Shown: positions 37,765 to 49,539 of the stretch, piece by piece
How the letters are laid out: each line of letters opens with the position of its first letter
Position numbering within the stretch: position 1 is the first letter of the stretch
Assembly (NCBI GenBank): GCA_907164885.2
Contig: OU015491.1
Span: forward strand, 112,343,194-112,407,193
Direction: 5' to 3'
DNA: 64,000 nucleotides
Origin: Dolomedes plantarius
Lineage: Eukaryota; Arthropoda; Arachnida; Araneae; Dolomedidae
Notes under the pieces: generated by a model
What the model was told of the DNA's origin: nothing
Database searches by the model: none
What the model saw: the letters and a program-made list of their open reading frames with translations, nothing else
Made by a program: the position numbers and the translations under genes

Positions 37765-37860
37765 AAATGCCGTAGCGCTTGTGCGGAGAATTGAACCAAG
37801 GTCCCCTGGCCCTGTAGTCCGATGGGATAATCATTCAACCACGGAGTCCATTGAGAGAAA
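37765..37860 (-). mobile_element. tRNA-like SINE head
   Basis: On the minus strand, CCGTGGTTGAATGATTATCC carries an A-box-like segment (37,831-37,841), and GGTTCAATTCT at 37,787-37,797 is a B-box-like segment, spaced as in a tRNA. Acceptor and T stems do not pair well, so it is not a functional tRNA gene. It is most likely the head of a third SINE family. No boundaries or target duplication were found. Confidence 0.4.
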
Positions 37861-39200
37861 GGTCTTCTGTGGGGACATAACGCTTTTTCGTTACATGAAG
37901 TTTCCTGCCAGTTCACTCTACTGTAAGCCGCGTAAAAGAACTTCATTCCAAAAATTTTAAAAATTGGCAGTCGCGAGTTGAAAGCATGGCAGGGTTGCAA
38001 GAATATGATATTTGCAAGACACGATTTTGCAGGGAGCAAGAATGTATCTAGTTACGAAAGCACTTGGCATCCGGTGGGGTTGATACGTAAGTATCGAAAA
38101 AGATGGAGCTACGTCGGAAAATTGTTAGTAGATATTATAGAGATCAAACCCAGGTCTCAGCAAGCATACGAGAACGGTTTTTCTTGCCAGGAATTGTAGT
38201 TCGTACAAGAGGTTGGCGACAGGTCAGCGTACTGGGAAAGTACAGTCTTTTTTGACTAATTTCACAACGGAAATTATTATTAGGAGAGAGAGAAAATCAT
38301 ATCTAATGCCCTACACTTCGAAGAAAGGTTAGATGTATCTTTTCAGAACTTTTGGCTCTTTTTCTTTCGAAAATTTGAAAAACCTTGATAGCTTATAATA
38401 CTATATCACTTAAATGAATGAGCCCGATAAGATTTCTGAACGTTAAAAATACTACTGCATGTACAATTAAAAACGATTTTACTCAACGGGATCTCTAGGA
38501 GATCGATACTATTGATTAGCAGTTTAACCAACTTTTCATTGATGAGCCGTAGGAAGAAAAAGGGATATAAATTTATATAACTGGAAATTCTGCAAAAACG
38601 CTTATACAGGCTTACTTTACTTTAAAAATTGGTGATATTGAAACTTATTACTAATTGTATTATATAAATATATATTCCATAATCATGTATTCCCAATGGA
38701 GAAATAAAATAGCAAAAGAATGCGATATTCATATCTATATTTCGTATTGTATAATAATTGATCCTAAAATTACCCAACACAAATTTTACCAGACCCAAAG
38801 TCGGCATGCAGATCGTAGATCGTACGCTGGTAATTGTAAAGAAGCAGGTAGCCATTGGCACTGTTTGGAGAAGTTTTCAAAATTTTATATATATAATAGC
38901 CGTTGCCTCTGTATAACACTTCCGGGCTGTACTCATCTTTCAATTGAAGCCTTCAGTAAACAAAATGCCGGTTAGGCTTAATTTCAATTTGAGATGTGGA
39001 TCAGAATTTTTTCTTACCTAAAAACTAATATCTTCTCCATCAAATCGTTTGTTCAGCCTATTTTTCTATAAAACATTCAGAACTTAAAAAAATTGGAAGT
39101 TTTTAGCTGTATATTTAACAGTTTTTAAAAATCTGTTTACTTTTGTGAATGAATCAAGTAGTTCAAGTATTCATATCGCGTAGTGAGCTGTAAAAAACTG
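37861..39200. other. Unannotated AT-rich DNA
   Basis: No recognised gene or transposon. A weak B-box-like GGGTTTGATCTC on the minus strand near 38,145 is not enough to call another SINE. Confidence 0.35.
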
Positions 39201-39562
39201 GATGGCAGTCTACTACTCCAATCGCATGAAAAACTAAATAAATAAAAAATAATGAAAGGATTTGCTTTTACAAGGTGTGGATTAAATGCAATATTGTTAG
39301 ATAATTCGGGATATTTTTTAACTTTCATATACTTTTTCCATTATGACGTCATTATTAGTATTATGACGTCAAAATGACGGGTTGGATGGCAGTCTACTAC
39401 AATCGCATGAAAAACTAAATAAATAAAAAATATTGAAAGGGTTTGCTTTTAAAAGGTGTGGATTAAATGCAATATTGTTAGATAATTCGGGATATTTTTT
39501 AACTTTCAAATACTTTTTCCATTATGACGTCATTATTAGTATTATGACGTCAAAATGACGGG
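39201..39562 (+). repeat. ~184-bp tandem duplication with four TGACGTCA sites
   Basis: Two units begin GATGGCAGTCTACTAC at 39,201 and 39,385 and are about 97% identical over 181-184 bp, with a 3-bp indel near the start. Each unit contains two copies of the perfect palindrome TGACGTCA, at 39,344, 39,364, 39,525 and 39,545. TGACGTCA is the canonical CRE/ATF site. The high identity implies a recent duplication. Confidence 0.9.
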
Positions 39563-40194
39563 TTAACTTCTAGTTCACTGATAACAACACTATAAAACTA
39601 TGAAATATAGAATGCAATAATGGGTTTACGATTCTGCATATTGCTTAAATTAGAACTTTACTAGAATAAGACATTTCAATGATTTTTAATAGAAACTTTC
39701 AGTTATAATGTTATGGCGACTGTCTTGGAGAAATTTGCGGAAGGTATCAGTCTCTTTTTGTAGTAATAGTTCTTATGACACTTTCTGTAGAAATAAGTTG
39801 TTGGAGTTTGCTTCTAGTCAATTTGAAATTTGTAAAGTCTCAGTGAAGAACATGGACCGGTCTATTCTGAAGAAATGATGTTAAAGCGGAAGTCGTCTAT
39901 ATAGTAGAATAATGGAGGCAATGAACGGCACCTGTCTCTAGGGAGAGGCCCACGGAAGGAGTAGACCGACAGCTCGGAAGACTGGAAAGGGGTGTCGAAA
40001 ATCTGATCGTATTATATTGGCTGCGCCGCAATGACCCAGACCCTACCGTCAACTTGGTTTACAAAGATAGGCTGGTAAGAAAAAAGTACCAAGAAAGCTG
40101 GCAAGCAAGAAACATAAAAAAAGTTTATTTTCTGTGACTTCTTGGGTAACATAAAAAATCGTTACAAAAAAAAGGGAGCTCGGAATTATTGAGC
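39563..40194. other. Unannotated DNA
   Basis: Nothing recognised; slightly higher GC than the surroundings from about 39,900. Confidence 0.35.
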
Positions 40195-40311
40195 TTAAAG
40201 ATGAACCATAGGTTTCGACAAATGCAAAAAATATTAAAGATGAACCATAGGTATCGACAAATGCAAAACTTATTAAAGATGAACAATAGGTATCGACAAA
40301 TGCAAAACCAG
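40195..40311 (+). repeat. 39-bp minisatellite, three units
   Basis: TTAAAGATGAAC begins units at 40,195, 40,234 and 40,273. The unit is a multiple of three and stays open in frame (LKMNHRYRQMQN repeated). There is no splice or start context that would make it a real coding exon. Confidence 0.9.
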
Positions 40312-42063
40312 CTCCCCGAGACAGAATTGGCAGAGCCAAAACGGACCGGGGTGCTTAAAAACAAAAAAATTATATCTGACGACTCTCTCACAAAAAAATA
40401 TGGCTAACTGATATATTTCTTCTCATCACTGGACATGCCTGGAAAAACGCGGACACGAGGGTTGCCGTAACAAGAAAAGCGCCAATTAACAAAAGCAGAC
40501 CATCCACGCCACGCGCACGGAAGCTTACCTCAGCGCGGAGGAAAAATATAGTGAAAAAACTACGCGAGCGCTTAATGGCCAATAACAAGAACCCGGCCAT
40601 GCCGAAGCCTCGCCAAGAGGAGAAACTCCGAACGCCCCGCCAAAATGTAGGCCCGTGAATGGCTTAGCGAAATTCGCGCCTCTGCGTGATTGGTCGAACG
40701 AGGAGAGAAAGCATACTCCGGAGAGTGCCTTCAGGCCAAGCTGTCGCCAAATTCACACGTGGGAAAAAGTCCTCTTGGACAAAGGAAAAAGGAGAGAACG
40801 CCATATAATTCTAACTTACAACAGATTTTATGGGGCCAATTTAGTGAGCTAACTTACACGGCGGGCGTGGACAAAAGTTAGTTGGATGTCCACATGGCAC
40901 ACCCTGCAATTATCAGCCATAAAAAGTGCATTTTAGTGAAACTTAACAAGGGAATCCTTTGACTAACCTCTTGTTAAGCACGTTATAGTTGGAGTTTTAC
41001 GGTTTAAGAGAAATGGGCAACGGCTAAAATTCTCAAGAACACAGACGACGAAGGAACGGTATAGAAATTACGCTATTTTATTTTAAGGGACAACTATTTA
41101 GAATTAGAGATATCATTAATTTAACTTGCGCTATGAGCCCAACCAAATTAACTATTTCTGGAACGAATTCCTCGTTACAGCGACATTACTCTTCTTTTGA
41201 GTTGGACATTGCGTTATGTTCGGCGGAAAAGAAAATCAACTCTTTTAAGGACTCTGGAGCAACAAAAAACTACGTTGAATCTTTAATAACTCATGCGAAT
41301 ACATCGAACAGACTTCTTTAGCTTTTGAAAAGTGGGCATCCAACTCCTAATTCGGCTGTAGTCAGTCCTTATAAAGTAAGGTTTGCCAGAAAATATGTGC
41401 CCACAGGAACATACCGACAAAAAATAAAGCTTGTCACAAATAGGAGGCAATAAAGCTTGTTACAAATAGGAGGCCAACACTCCCTCTCAGTCATTCAAAC
41501 AGAAGTACCGAATTTCTAACCCTGACAAGATAGCAGCAAGTCCCCCAAAATCTTCACAAATGGGGTCCGCCAAAAACAATTAATGACGGCCAGGACCCCC
41601 CCCCCCCCCCCATAACGCCAGCAATTGTTCTAGATAGATGACCGAGGAGATTGACTCCCGGCCAACACACACTTTGAGCGACCAAGCATTTCCAGGAATC
41701 GGAAGCTGTGGGTAGGAAGAGGGACTGCAAGGCATTTACAAATATTTTTACAGTAAACAAAAATCGTCACAAGAGTAGTATAACATTTTAATTATAGAGT
41801 ATCTCGCTAAATGTATTATATTTATGAATTATTAGAATTTACGTTTGTGTTATGTTCACTTGGCGCATTTATCGACGACGGCAAAAGGGATACCATCGTC
41901 TTTATAGGATTTCCTTATGTCAAACACAAAAGCATAAATGGAATAATTTGCGACCACCATTTTCTTCGTGACATTTTAATGAAATTTATTGGTACTTCAT
42001 GTAATATTAATGTGGAGAAAAAATATATTTTAAGATTTGTAGTTATTCGACACTTAAAAATCA
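40312..42063. other. Unannotated, GC-richer region
   Basis: From about 40,400 to 40,900 the GC content is clearly higher than elsewhere, and both strands have short open frames without recognisable domains. A frame at 41,133-41,321 contains FKDSGATKNYVE, superficially like a retroviral-type protease motif, but nothing around it supports that. A 26-bp direct repeat (AATAAAGCTTGT.ACAAATAG) lies at about 41,424-41,475. This may be the remains of an LTR element. Confidence 0.3.
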
Positions 42064-42707
42064 GGGTACTTTTTCTTTAGCGGGTCGCCACTTGGTGCCA
42101 AATATAAATGTCGCCAAGTCGTCGCCCACCTTAAATGAAAGAATGGGAAATAACATGGCAGAATATATTGTAGTGGACATCCATTTTATACATCAAAAAG
42201 TTATTCGATAAATACAAATAATAAGACAAAATTAAATTTAAACAGAAGGCAGGAAATTGCAAATACCTTTCAGCATTGCAGAAAACATTTTAGTTTTTTA
42301 ATGCATACGACACCACAGGAATTCTCTCAAGTACGATTGTAGATGGTGGCAAGCAATACCCCGCAATTTATTACCCCATTTCATACTGTTGTTTAATCGC
42401 TCAACCGTTCGGGTATGAAATTCATTTCCTGGGTCCTCGAAATTATTGATGTGGTTGACAGTGAAATGTTCATAGCCGGATTCATAGCCAGATGTTTAAA
42501 TCCATCTCAGTTTATGCACAAATTGAATAAGCTACGGCAATGAAAACAAAACTGAAAATGACGATTCATGATGTTTGGCATGGTATGCGGTGGAAGGTGA
42601 AATCCATGGCTAGTGAACGCAAAATTTTGCGTGGTGCCTCGTTATCTGCCTGACTTGGCGATATTTACATTTGGTGCCAAGTGGCATCCCGCTCACGGAA
42701 AAGTACC
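42064..42707. mobile_element. Non-autonomous DNA transposon with ~55-bp inverted repeats
   Basis: The left end (GGTACTTTTTCTTTAGCGGG, then GCCACTTGGTGCCAAAT and GTCGCCAAGTC) is matched by the reverse complement at the right end, 42,651-42,707. AAAATCA lies directly outside both ends (42,057-42,063 and 42,708-42,714), so the target duplication is 7 bp, or 8 bp with one change. An 8-bp duplication would suggest hAT. The interior has no transposase. Confidence 0.75.
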
Positions 42708-42714
42708 AAAATCA

Positions 42715-43946
42715 TTTACTTAATATTATTATGTATTTATCTCAGTCTTCACAATTAATAACTATAACTAAAGTGGTTAAAAGATAGGATTATTCATGTA
42801 ATTTATTTTTTAAATATACTGTGCCAAATGTGTAGTATTGCGCCTAATATGTAATGGCTATATAATCATCGTTGAAACGTGTGGATTAAATAACATGAAT
42901 CTAAGTACTTTATACTTTGTTTTAAGTCAAGAAAGAAAAAAAGGTACTGTTTTTTAGATTTTTTGTGTCTGTATCCCCTTCAGAATAAGCAAAGTGGTAG
43001 ATGTACATTAAGATATCAATTAAGCGACAAGTATTATAAAGCTTAAAATTGAATTAAAAGTTATTACACTATTTTATTGTAAGTAATTCGGCAATTTTAA
43101 AAACTAACATTGAACAGTTAATTTTTTTCAATGTCTTTAAGAATTTTATACGAATCGTAGTAGAAGAATAAGGATTTAGAAATCAGTTTTGAGCAATGTT
43201 TCAAGGCTTAAAAAAGCACTTACCTTATTACACCACTAAATCGTGTCCACTGTTTCAATGAACAAAATATAAATGCTTGAAGGAATACAAAAGTAACAGT
43301 GTAAAATTTAGTGAAATATTTATCAAAACGATGTTAAGATATATGTCAGAATGTTTTTCAAGAGGAAATTCCAAGAATTAGCTGTAAGTAAATAGCTATC
43401 TATTATCGTGATTATTTTTTAAAAAAGTTAAAAACCTTTGAAAGATCTCATATTGGAAAAATTGAGCATTCTCGAAAGAATAAACAATTTTTTGGGGACT
43501 TCCTTTTTATATGCTGTATGTACAGCATTAAATTTATTGTGTAATGTAGACATTGAATATATTGCTTTTGTGCATCAGTAACCATTTGTTTCTCGTCAAG
43601 GCAGAAACTCGCAAATTCCCCTTCTTTGCCAAAGCCATCTTTAAGTATCTTTATTTTTGCTGATTTGACTCAAGGTATTTCTAGTCAAATTTTGCTCTAA
43701 ATGTTTATATGGGCAGTATATGTGCTATCGTGTTTATTCATGGTGTAAATTTCACTATAAAATTGGTGGAATTTCTATAAGCACGTCCCATACAAACACA
43801 CATTTCTTTCTATGTCCGGGTAAGTAACCTCATAAGATAGTTTTGATCTCATTGACCAGATCAGAGTTTATAATGGGATGATATATGAATAACACTTCTT
43901 TACAAAATATTTTCTCCTTGTCTATATGTTTTCGTTGTGTTTCCAG
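42715..43946. other. Unannotated AT-rich DNA (proposed intron)
   Basis: No repeats or exons recognised. It ends in a pyrimidine-rich TTTCGTTGTGTTTCCAG acceptor at 43,946. Confidence 0.4.
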
Positions 43947-44190
43947 ATTCGTAGATTAAATTACCTGGAAGACGTTGGTGGTTTTCCTCGAAGATCGCGG
44001 GTTGATTTCGGAGCAGAATACAGCAGTGATGAAAGCGAAACCGAGGAAGGAAGCAACAAAGTTTTTCAAAAAGTTTTAGATGATTTTTGTGAGTCTTGTG
44101 GCAGAGGATTGGATGATGAGAGCCAAGAGAGAAGTAACGATAAAAATAAGCAGGCAGCTGCATCAGATGAAAAGCCAGCAGCGAAAGATG
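43947..44190 (+). CDS. Candidate exon 2 of an unrecognised host gene
   Basis: A 244-bp open exon lies between a strong acceptor (TGTGTTTCCAG|ATT) and a donor (GATG|GTAATA). It starts in phase 0 and ends in phase 1. The encoded 81 residues begin IRRLNYLEDVGGFPRRSRVD, continue with an acidic run (SSDESETEEGS), a CESCG pair of cysteines, and a low-complexity Lys/Ala/Glu tail. The composition and codon choice are those of a real disordered protein and differ sharply from the AT-rich flanks. Phase fits the exons proposed at 32,833 and 61,280. I do not recognise a domain or orthologue. Confidence 0.5.
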
Positions 44191-45564
44191 GTAATAGTTT
44201 ACTTAAAAATTTTCAGTAAAATATTGATTTCATAACTTATTTGTTACGAAGGAATAATTTCAAACATAGATTTTCTGCTTACAGATGAATAGATAATTTA
44301 TAAGCTACATCATCGTACATAGAAAAGTTTTCAATCTTGCTTTTGTTACTTGCTTCCTTTTTTGAATGACGATATAGGATAATGATACACATTTTTTTAT
44401 ATTTATGTTTTTTTTTCATTCTGGCAGACCCCTCAGGACATTCAGTTCCGTAGGCTCCTTAAGACATTATGCTTCCCCCACCTCGATTTTTTATCAGCTA
44501 CTTTATCATGATGACACATTTTAGGTCAATGGACATTATATCCTATGAGATGACGGCCCAGGAATGCCATGTCTTAGTCATGATTTGAACTTGTGAAAGA
44601 TGGTGACTGTTATGGTTTAAATAGAGGGGCTAATTACGGCAGCAAAATATGTATTATGGTTTAAGAAGGAGGGGAGCTGGTCATGGCAGCAAAATGTAAT
44701 GGTTTAACATAGAGAGGAGAGGGGCTAATTCAAATTGTTAATTGTAGCACCTAAGTACAGCCCAAATATAAGACCAATTATTTACTAAAAATAACAAATT
44801 AAAATTATACATAGCGTTGTAAATAGAATATAACATGGCCATTCTGATGGAACTTAATAGACGGATTTATTAGACGAACATGTATACAATCAATACAATT
44901 CATCTCAACTGAACTTGACCAAATAACTTTTACTGACTCGCTTAAGACGTTATGCACACAATCAAATACATACAAATATATTAAAAAAACTAATCCATCA
45001 TTCAATTTCTCTCTTACAAAAAAAGAGACTACGATCATTGAAGAATTTCTTAAATCTTTAAATTATTAATATCTTTACCTAATTAAATATCATCATAAGG
45101 CAGTAAGGAAATGCATATATAGTGACCAATAACTAATATATGAAATACCTTATGATCGGAGCTACGTCGCATCAGTCATTACCCAACAGGTAGGCCCAGA
45201 ATTCGTCTTTGTAAAACAGTTCATTTGTTGAGGCACTCTCATATACGCATTCAACTCTCTCAGCGGCTATCTGGGCTCAATAGGGGTGTCACAGTTCGTC
45301 AGTCATCGTCCGGCGATTACCTTCGTTGGCAGGTGTGTTCAGACGGTGTCTTTCAGTCTTCTGGGTGTCATCTGGGGGCTGGCTAATACACCTGCAGCAA
45401 ACTTCTTTTCTCGTCGGCTCTTTGATTCTATGCGAAGTGCCCGGGTCGTTCACTCCGGTTAGGGTAGTCAGGCTCTGGTCATCTACTGTGATAAACATCA
45501 GGGCTTGAACTGTCTTTGTTTCTTGACCCTATTATTTCATACCATTTAGTAGCCGTCACTATCG
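44191..45564. other. Intronic DNA with short degenerate repeats
   Basis: This is the start of the proposed 17-kb intron. Around 44,610-44,735 three imperfect copies of TATGGTTTAA...GAGGGGCTAATT lie about 45-50 bp apart. The interval 45,160-45,560 is GC-richer and has a minus-strand open frame without recognisable family. Confidence 0.35.
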
Positions 45565-45760
45565 ATCGGCTTAGACTATGTGATTGCTCCTAATCCTATC
45601 TAGTTCATGGCAGCTCAGATTTGCTTCTGGTGGTCAGCTCTGCATCTGGAGTCTCTGTTCTATCGGCTTAGACTCTGTGATTGCTCCTAATCATATCTAC
45701 TTCATGGTAGCTCAGATTTGCGTCTGGTGGTCAGCTCTGCATCTCGAGTCTCGGTTCTAT
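45565..45760 (+). repeat. 97-bp tandem duplication
   Basis: ATCGGCTTAGACT.TGTGATT begins at 45,565 and again 97 bp later. The units are nearly identical, both containing GGTGGTCAGCTCTGCATCT. Confidence 0.9.
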
Positions 45761-46901
45761 ATAAATATACAAATTCTCTTGTACCATTTCTCACTGGCTC
45801 CACCTTCTACTTATTTCTTATTGGCAACATATTTCCTTTTGATTTTATTGGCTCGTACTCATCTTCTAGATCGTTCTATGACCTCCTTCTCTGAGGGTTT
45901 GGTGCCTATCTTCATTACCTATTTTTCCCATGGTATCCACGATCGGACTTTCATCTGTTTTCGGTTCTTATCATTACTGCTAAATAACTTTTCCATTCAC
46001 AGTTCCCTTCTTCTTTCATCTCCGAGCCAAACTATCGCTTCACCACACTGTTTCCTCTTTCTCCCGTCATGCTGGTTCACTTAATCGTTGCTTCTTAGCC
46101 CTATTCCTTTTTCATCTAGTTAATTATGCTCTTTAAATTGGCTACATCTACCTGTGCCGCTTCCTGTTACCATCAATTTTCAACCTTGTAGAGTATAGCT
46201 CACTTCTACCCACACTTGGGTGTATATAATTTGAAGTGGCACTCTAAATGAATTTGATACAAACACAGTTTATACATGAAACAATGTTTATTGAATTCGT
46301 TGCAGATATAGAATTTGCTTTTACAGCAATAAGCATACGTACTACTTGTACGGAATATATATTATTATTCAATAAAAATACACATTGACATACTCACAAA
46401 CCAGCAGAGAGTAAAACCAGCAGTACTGCCACGTAAACTTTGGGCCCCCTAAGCACTAGCGCAGGATAGCACTGGAGCTGCATACCTCGTAGCTCCCTAT
46501 CGCTTATCTATCAACCTTAACACACCTTTTTCAACCTCTTTTTTAATCAAGCTGCTTGGTATTTATTTCAAGCGCGTATGCCGAAATTATCATATCTCAA
46601 GCAGCTTCTTTATTTCATTCACTCAAAAGTTCGATTCTTGTGAATCGAATCTTATGTATACCTTACAACCTTTTGCGGTTACTTGTGCTATTCTCTTCAT
46701 CTTTTATTTATTCTGCCATGAATTTTTCTCGTTCTTTCTCCATTTTACCTCGTTTCTATGGCCCTCTTATTTTAATCCATATATTCGTTTAATTTCAACA
46801 AAATACCCTGCGACAGTGACCAAAAAACTTAACGGTGTGCGCGGAATAATTATACTCCTCACTGCTTTCATTACGTGTATGTTTGATTTATGTACGCTAT
46901 A
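45761..46901. other. Intronic DNA, nothing recognised
   Basis: Pyrimidine-rich plus strand with no recognisable exon or repeat boundary. Confidence 0.35.
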
Positions 46902-47200
46902 TCTATACTAATATATAAAGAGAGAGAAGGGATTTTGTATGTGAAGGGTAATCTCCGGAACCACTGCATCAATTTGAAAAATTCTTTCTTTATTTGAAAG
47001 GTACATTATTCCAGATGGACATAGGCTATATATTATGTATATCTGATCAGTAGTAAGAAGGTTAGGGGCCTAAATGGTGAGCTGATGCTTCACTTTTACA
47101 ATTTTTCCTTTGTCAACCATAGTCAAGTAACCATAACAAAACATCAAACGATATTTTCATTTATTATCAGTAAAACATTTAATATTTTAAAGATCCAAGT
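46902..47200 (+). mobile_element. Helitron 5' end fragment
   Basis: A TCTATACTAATATATAAAG start after an A is followed by TAATCTCCGGAACCACTGC and TTTGAAAAATTCTTTC. I recognise this as the common 5' sequence of arthropod Helitron families. A matching CTAG end was not found, so the right boundary is approximate and the copy is probably truncated. Confidence 0.5.
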
Positions 47201-47549
47201 GGAGGAGTTATTGATAAATACAAAAACGATTATTGAACATTTATGGTTTTATTGAAGAAAATTGCATTTGGAACTACGCTTTTTATTGGACATTTAAGGT
47301 AAAAAAAGATTTACAATTTATTGGCTATCAAATGGAAATTTATTGGTATAATATTACAGAACTTTATTTAACTTATAAACTCTATATACTTTTGAATTTA
47401 TGTACAATTTTATGCACGATTTGCGTAAATCGAACTTTGCGTAAGACTAAGTTAGTCTTAAAAATTAATTAAATCATCAAACATTATTTAAAAAGTAAAT
47501 CATTATTTAAACGATAACGGTCTGTTGGAATTGTTATATACATATAATA
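47201..47549. other. Intronic AT-rich DNA
   Basis: No clear structure between the Helitron 5' fragment and the next Helitron; it may be interior sequence of the former. Confidence 0.3.
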
Positions 47550-48318
47550 CTATCTGTTTAACGGGCGTTGCTCACGTATTTATTAATCTCAATTTTTTAT
47601 TACACCAGAAAATGAATGAATTCTCCCCTCTCTACCCCCCTCCCCAAAGCTGATGGGGGGGCTTAACTCGCACTTAAACGGCATCGGGAGTATCACTATT
47701 CATTTCTGCGACCTCGAAAACTATGAATTCGACACTACTTTCAGTAATTTTGGACATTGTAATTTTCTTCCCCTCTCCCCCCTCCCCTCTCGCATGCTAA
47801 TCAGGACTAAAATTGCACTTAAACGGCATCGGAATTGCCACTATTCATCTCAGCGACATTACTCTCGGTCATTTTCGACATTTTATATTCACTACTTTTT
47901 CACTCTCGCCTATCCCCCAAAGCTGATGGGGCTGAACTTACACTTAAACGGCATTGAGAGTGTCACTATCCATCTCAGTGACCTCGAAAACTATGGGTTC
48001 GACACTAAGATCGGTTATTTTGGATATTTTATATTCACATCTTTCTCCCCTTCCCACCCAGTGCTTATGGGGGGCTGAATTCGCACTTAAACTTCATTGG
48101 GAGTGTCACTGTTCATCTCAGCGAGCCCGAAAACTATAGATTCGATACTAATATCCGTTATTTTCGATTATTTTTCCATGTCCCCCCCGCCCCCTAGGAG
48201 AACTAGGGGTGTCTTACCCATTCAGGGTTTCTTTCCAGATTGTAAGTGATATGTGTACCAAGTTTGGTTGAAATTTCTCCAGGCGTTTCAGAGTATATAT
48301 CGTTTCATATATATATGG
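47550..48318 (-). mobile_element. Non-autonomous Helitron, family B, copy 2
   Basis: On the minus strand the end ...CAACGCCCGTTAAACAGATAG at 47,550 matches the family B end with CTAG changed to ATAG. The 5' end is a TA-rich ATATATATATGAAACG near 48,318. The interior contains the same ~145-bp minisatellite as the copy at 17,857-18,903. The 5' terminal TC is not preserved. It ends where the next transposon's GGGCAATTCCATGTGACTCA begins. Confidence 0.65.
47650..48190. repeat. ~145-bp minisatellite inside Helitron B copy 2
   Basis: Units start (CTCAGCGAC-type) at 47,703, 47,849, 47,974 and 48,117, with one shortened to 125 bp by deletion. Sequence matches the array at 18,083-18,780 unit for unit in kind. 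Confidence 0.85.
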
Positions 48319-48328
48319 GCAATTCCAT

Positions 48329-48732
48329 GTGACTCACGTTACCATTTGACACATTTTTGCAAAAGTAAATTCTATATATATCAAAGAAATATCACATATG
48401 ATTTAAAAAAAGTTCTTTATAGACATCTGGGGTACAGTAAGAAACTAGAGATATTAATATTTAAAAATTTAATATGAACAGATGGTATCCAGACCATAAT
48501 TTAGCACTGTGACTCACGTTACAAAAAAAAGGAAGTCAAGTTTAGTGTGTTAATAAAGACCTAAAATTTCTCCTCTTTCAACACAGAAGAGTAAAAAAAA
48601 AGTATTTTTTGAAATAATAAATACTTCCAAATTGTGATATACCAATCAAAAAAATAGTTTTGATAATAATTAATTATCTTAATCAATATTTTATGTGTGA
48701 CTCACGTTACATAGTTTCGTGACTCACGTTAC
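48329..48732 (+). repeat. Four copies of GTGACTCACGTTAC (left cluster)
   Basis: Exact copies lie at 48,329-48,342, 48,509-48,522, 48,697-48,710 and 48,719-48,732, all in the same orientation. Two more are at 57,131-57,160, on the far side of the split transposase gene. I see no other copy in the window. The motif contains the near-palindrome GTGACTCAC, including the AP-1-type core TGACTCA. I infer subterminal transposase-binding repeats of the element that carried the minus-strand gene. Confidence 0.8.
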
Positions 48733-49071
48733 ATATCCTACTTAATGAAAATGAAAGTCTTAATGAAAGTCTTTAAAGTTAATGAAATATTGATTTTAAA
48801 ATATCTTATTTTGGAGATAGCAATGAAACTTTACTAAATTTAATTACCAGGCATGTAGTTAAATATTTTAGCAAAGTAATAAATTAACAATAAATTAATG
48901 AAAATTAAATAAAAATGTGTAAATCAAACCAATAAAAATTACGCATCATATATATATATATATATGTTAGAATAAATGAAGTACAATGGTTTTATTGAAA
49001 GAATTACAATACAAATGTAAAAAACCCTCTTGAATTAACAGAAATTGGAGGTTTTAATTTCCGAATCAACT
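48733..49071. other. Transposon 3' flank with poly(A) signal on minus strand
   Basis: AT-rich sequence between the motif cluster and the transposase-like stop. An AATAAA on the minus strand at 48,991-48,996 lies about 76 bp after that stop and could be its poly(A) signal. Confidence 0.4.
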
Positions 49072-49534
49072 TTAATCGAGGATAAAATATTTTATCTTCA
49101 TTTTTAGGCCATTTCCATGTTTGCCTGTAGGGTGCATCGTAGTTATTTCAAATTCTCCATCGATGCAATTGGTAATTTTTCCTGGGTACAGTACACCGTC
49201 ATATTCAATTTCATATTAATCATCACATTTAATATCGGATAATGGTTGAGGAGTTAATTTATTATCAGAAGATATAAAAAAATCCTTTAGGTTTCTTATT
49301 TTCAACTTTAATACAGTGATATTGTTTGATACCTTTTAATAATGGTGAATTGTCCCAAACCTGTTGAATATTAAGTGTTACATTTCTTTCTTTGATATTC
49401 TCTTCGGTAATTTCCTGGATATTAATGTTAGTTCCAGCCATTTGGGCAGCTTGATCAAAATCTGTCGCATTAACTACTAAGCATTTACGTTTTTTCACTT
49501 GATTAAATACTTGTCTTTTCAGATTTCCACCAAT
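49072..49534 (-). pseudogene. Transposase-like gene, C-terminal part (split by BEL element)
   Basis: This is the continuation of the minus-strand gene whose first part is at 55,404-56,894. The frame resumes directly across the target duplication with IGGNLKRQVF, completing the motif that begins HGKGPVDG on the other side of the LTR element. About 84 codons later a one-base excess in an A7 run at 49,276-49,282 shifts the frame. The shifted frame has an in-frame TAA at 49,216-49,218, and continues through EIEYDGVLYPGKI to a stop at 49,072-49,074. The last segment looks like the small beta-rich C-terminal domain of this family (YDG.LYPG). It cannot be functional as it stands. Confidence 0.7.
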
Positions 49535-49539
49535 CCCAT

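Noticed and set aside
37765..37860. A functional tRNA gene on the minus strand
   Set aside because: A- and B-box-like segments exist, but the acceptor and T stems do not pair, so a SINE head is more likely.
41133..41321. A retroviral-type protease
   Set aside because: Only a single FKDSGAT-like string; no flanking Gag or RT and no hydrophobic strand pattern typical of the active site.
45289..45498. A minus-strand coding gene in the GC-richer patch
   Set aside because: The open frame probably reflects local GC content; no family or splice signals are recognised.
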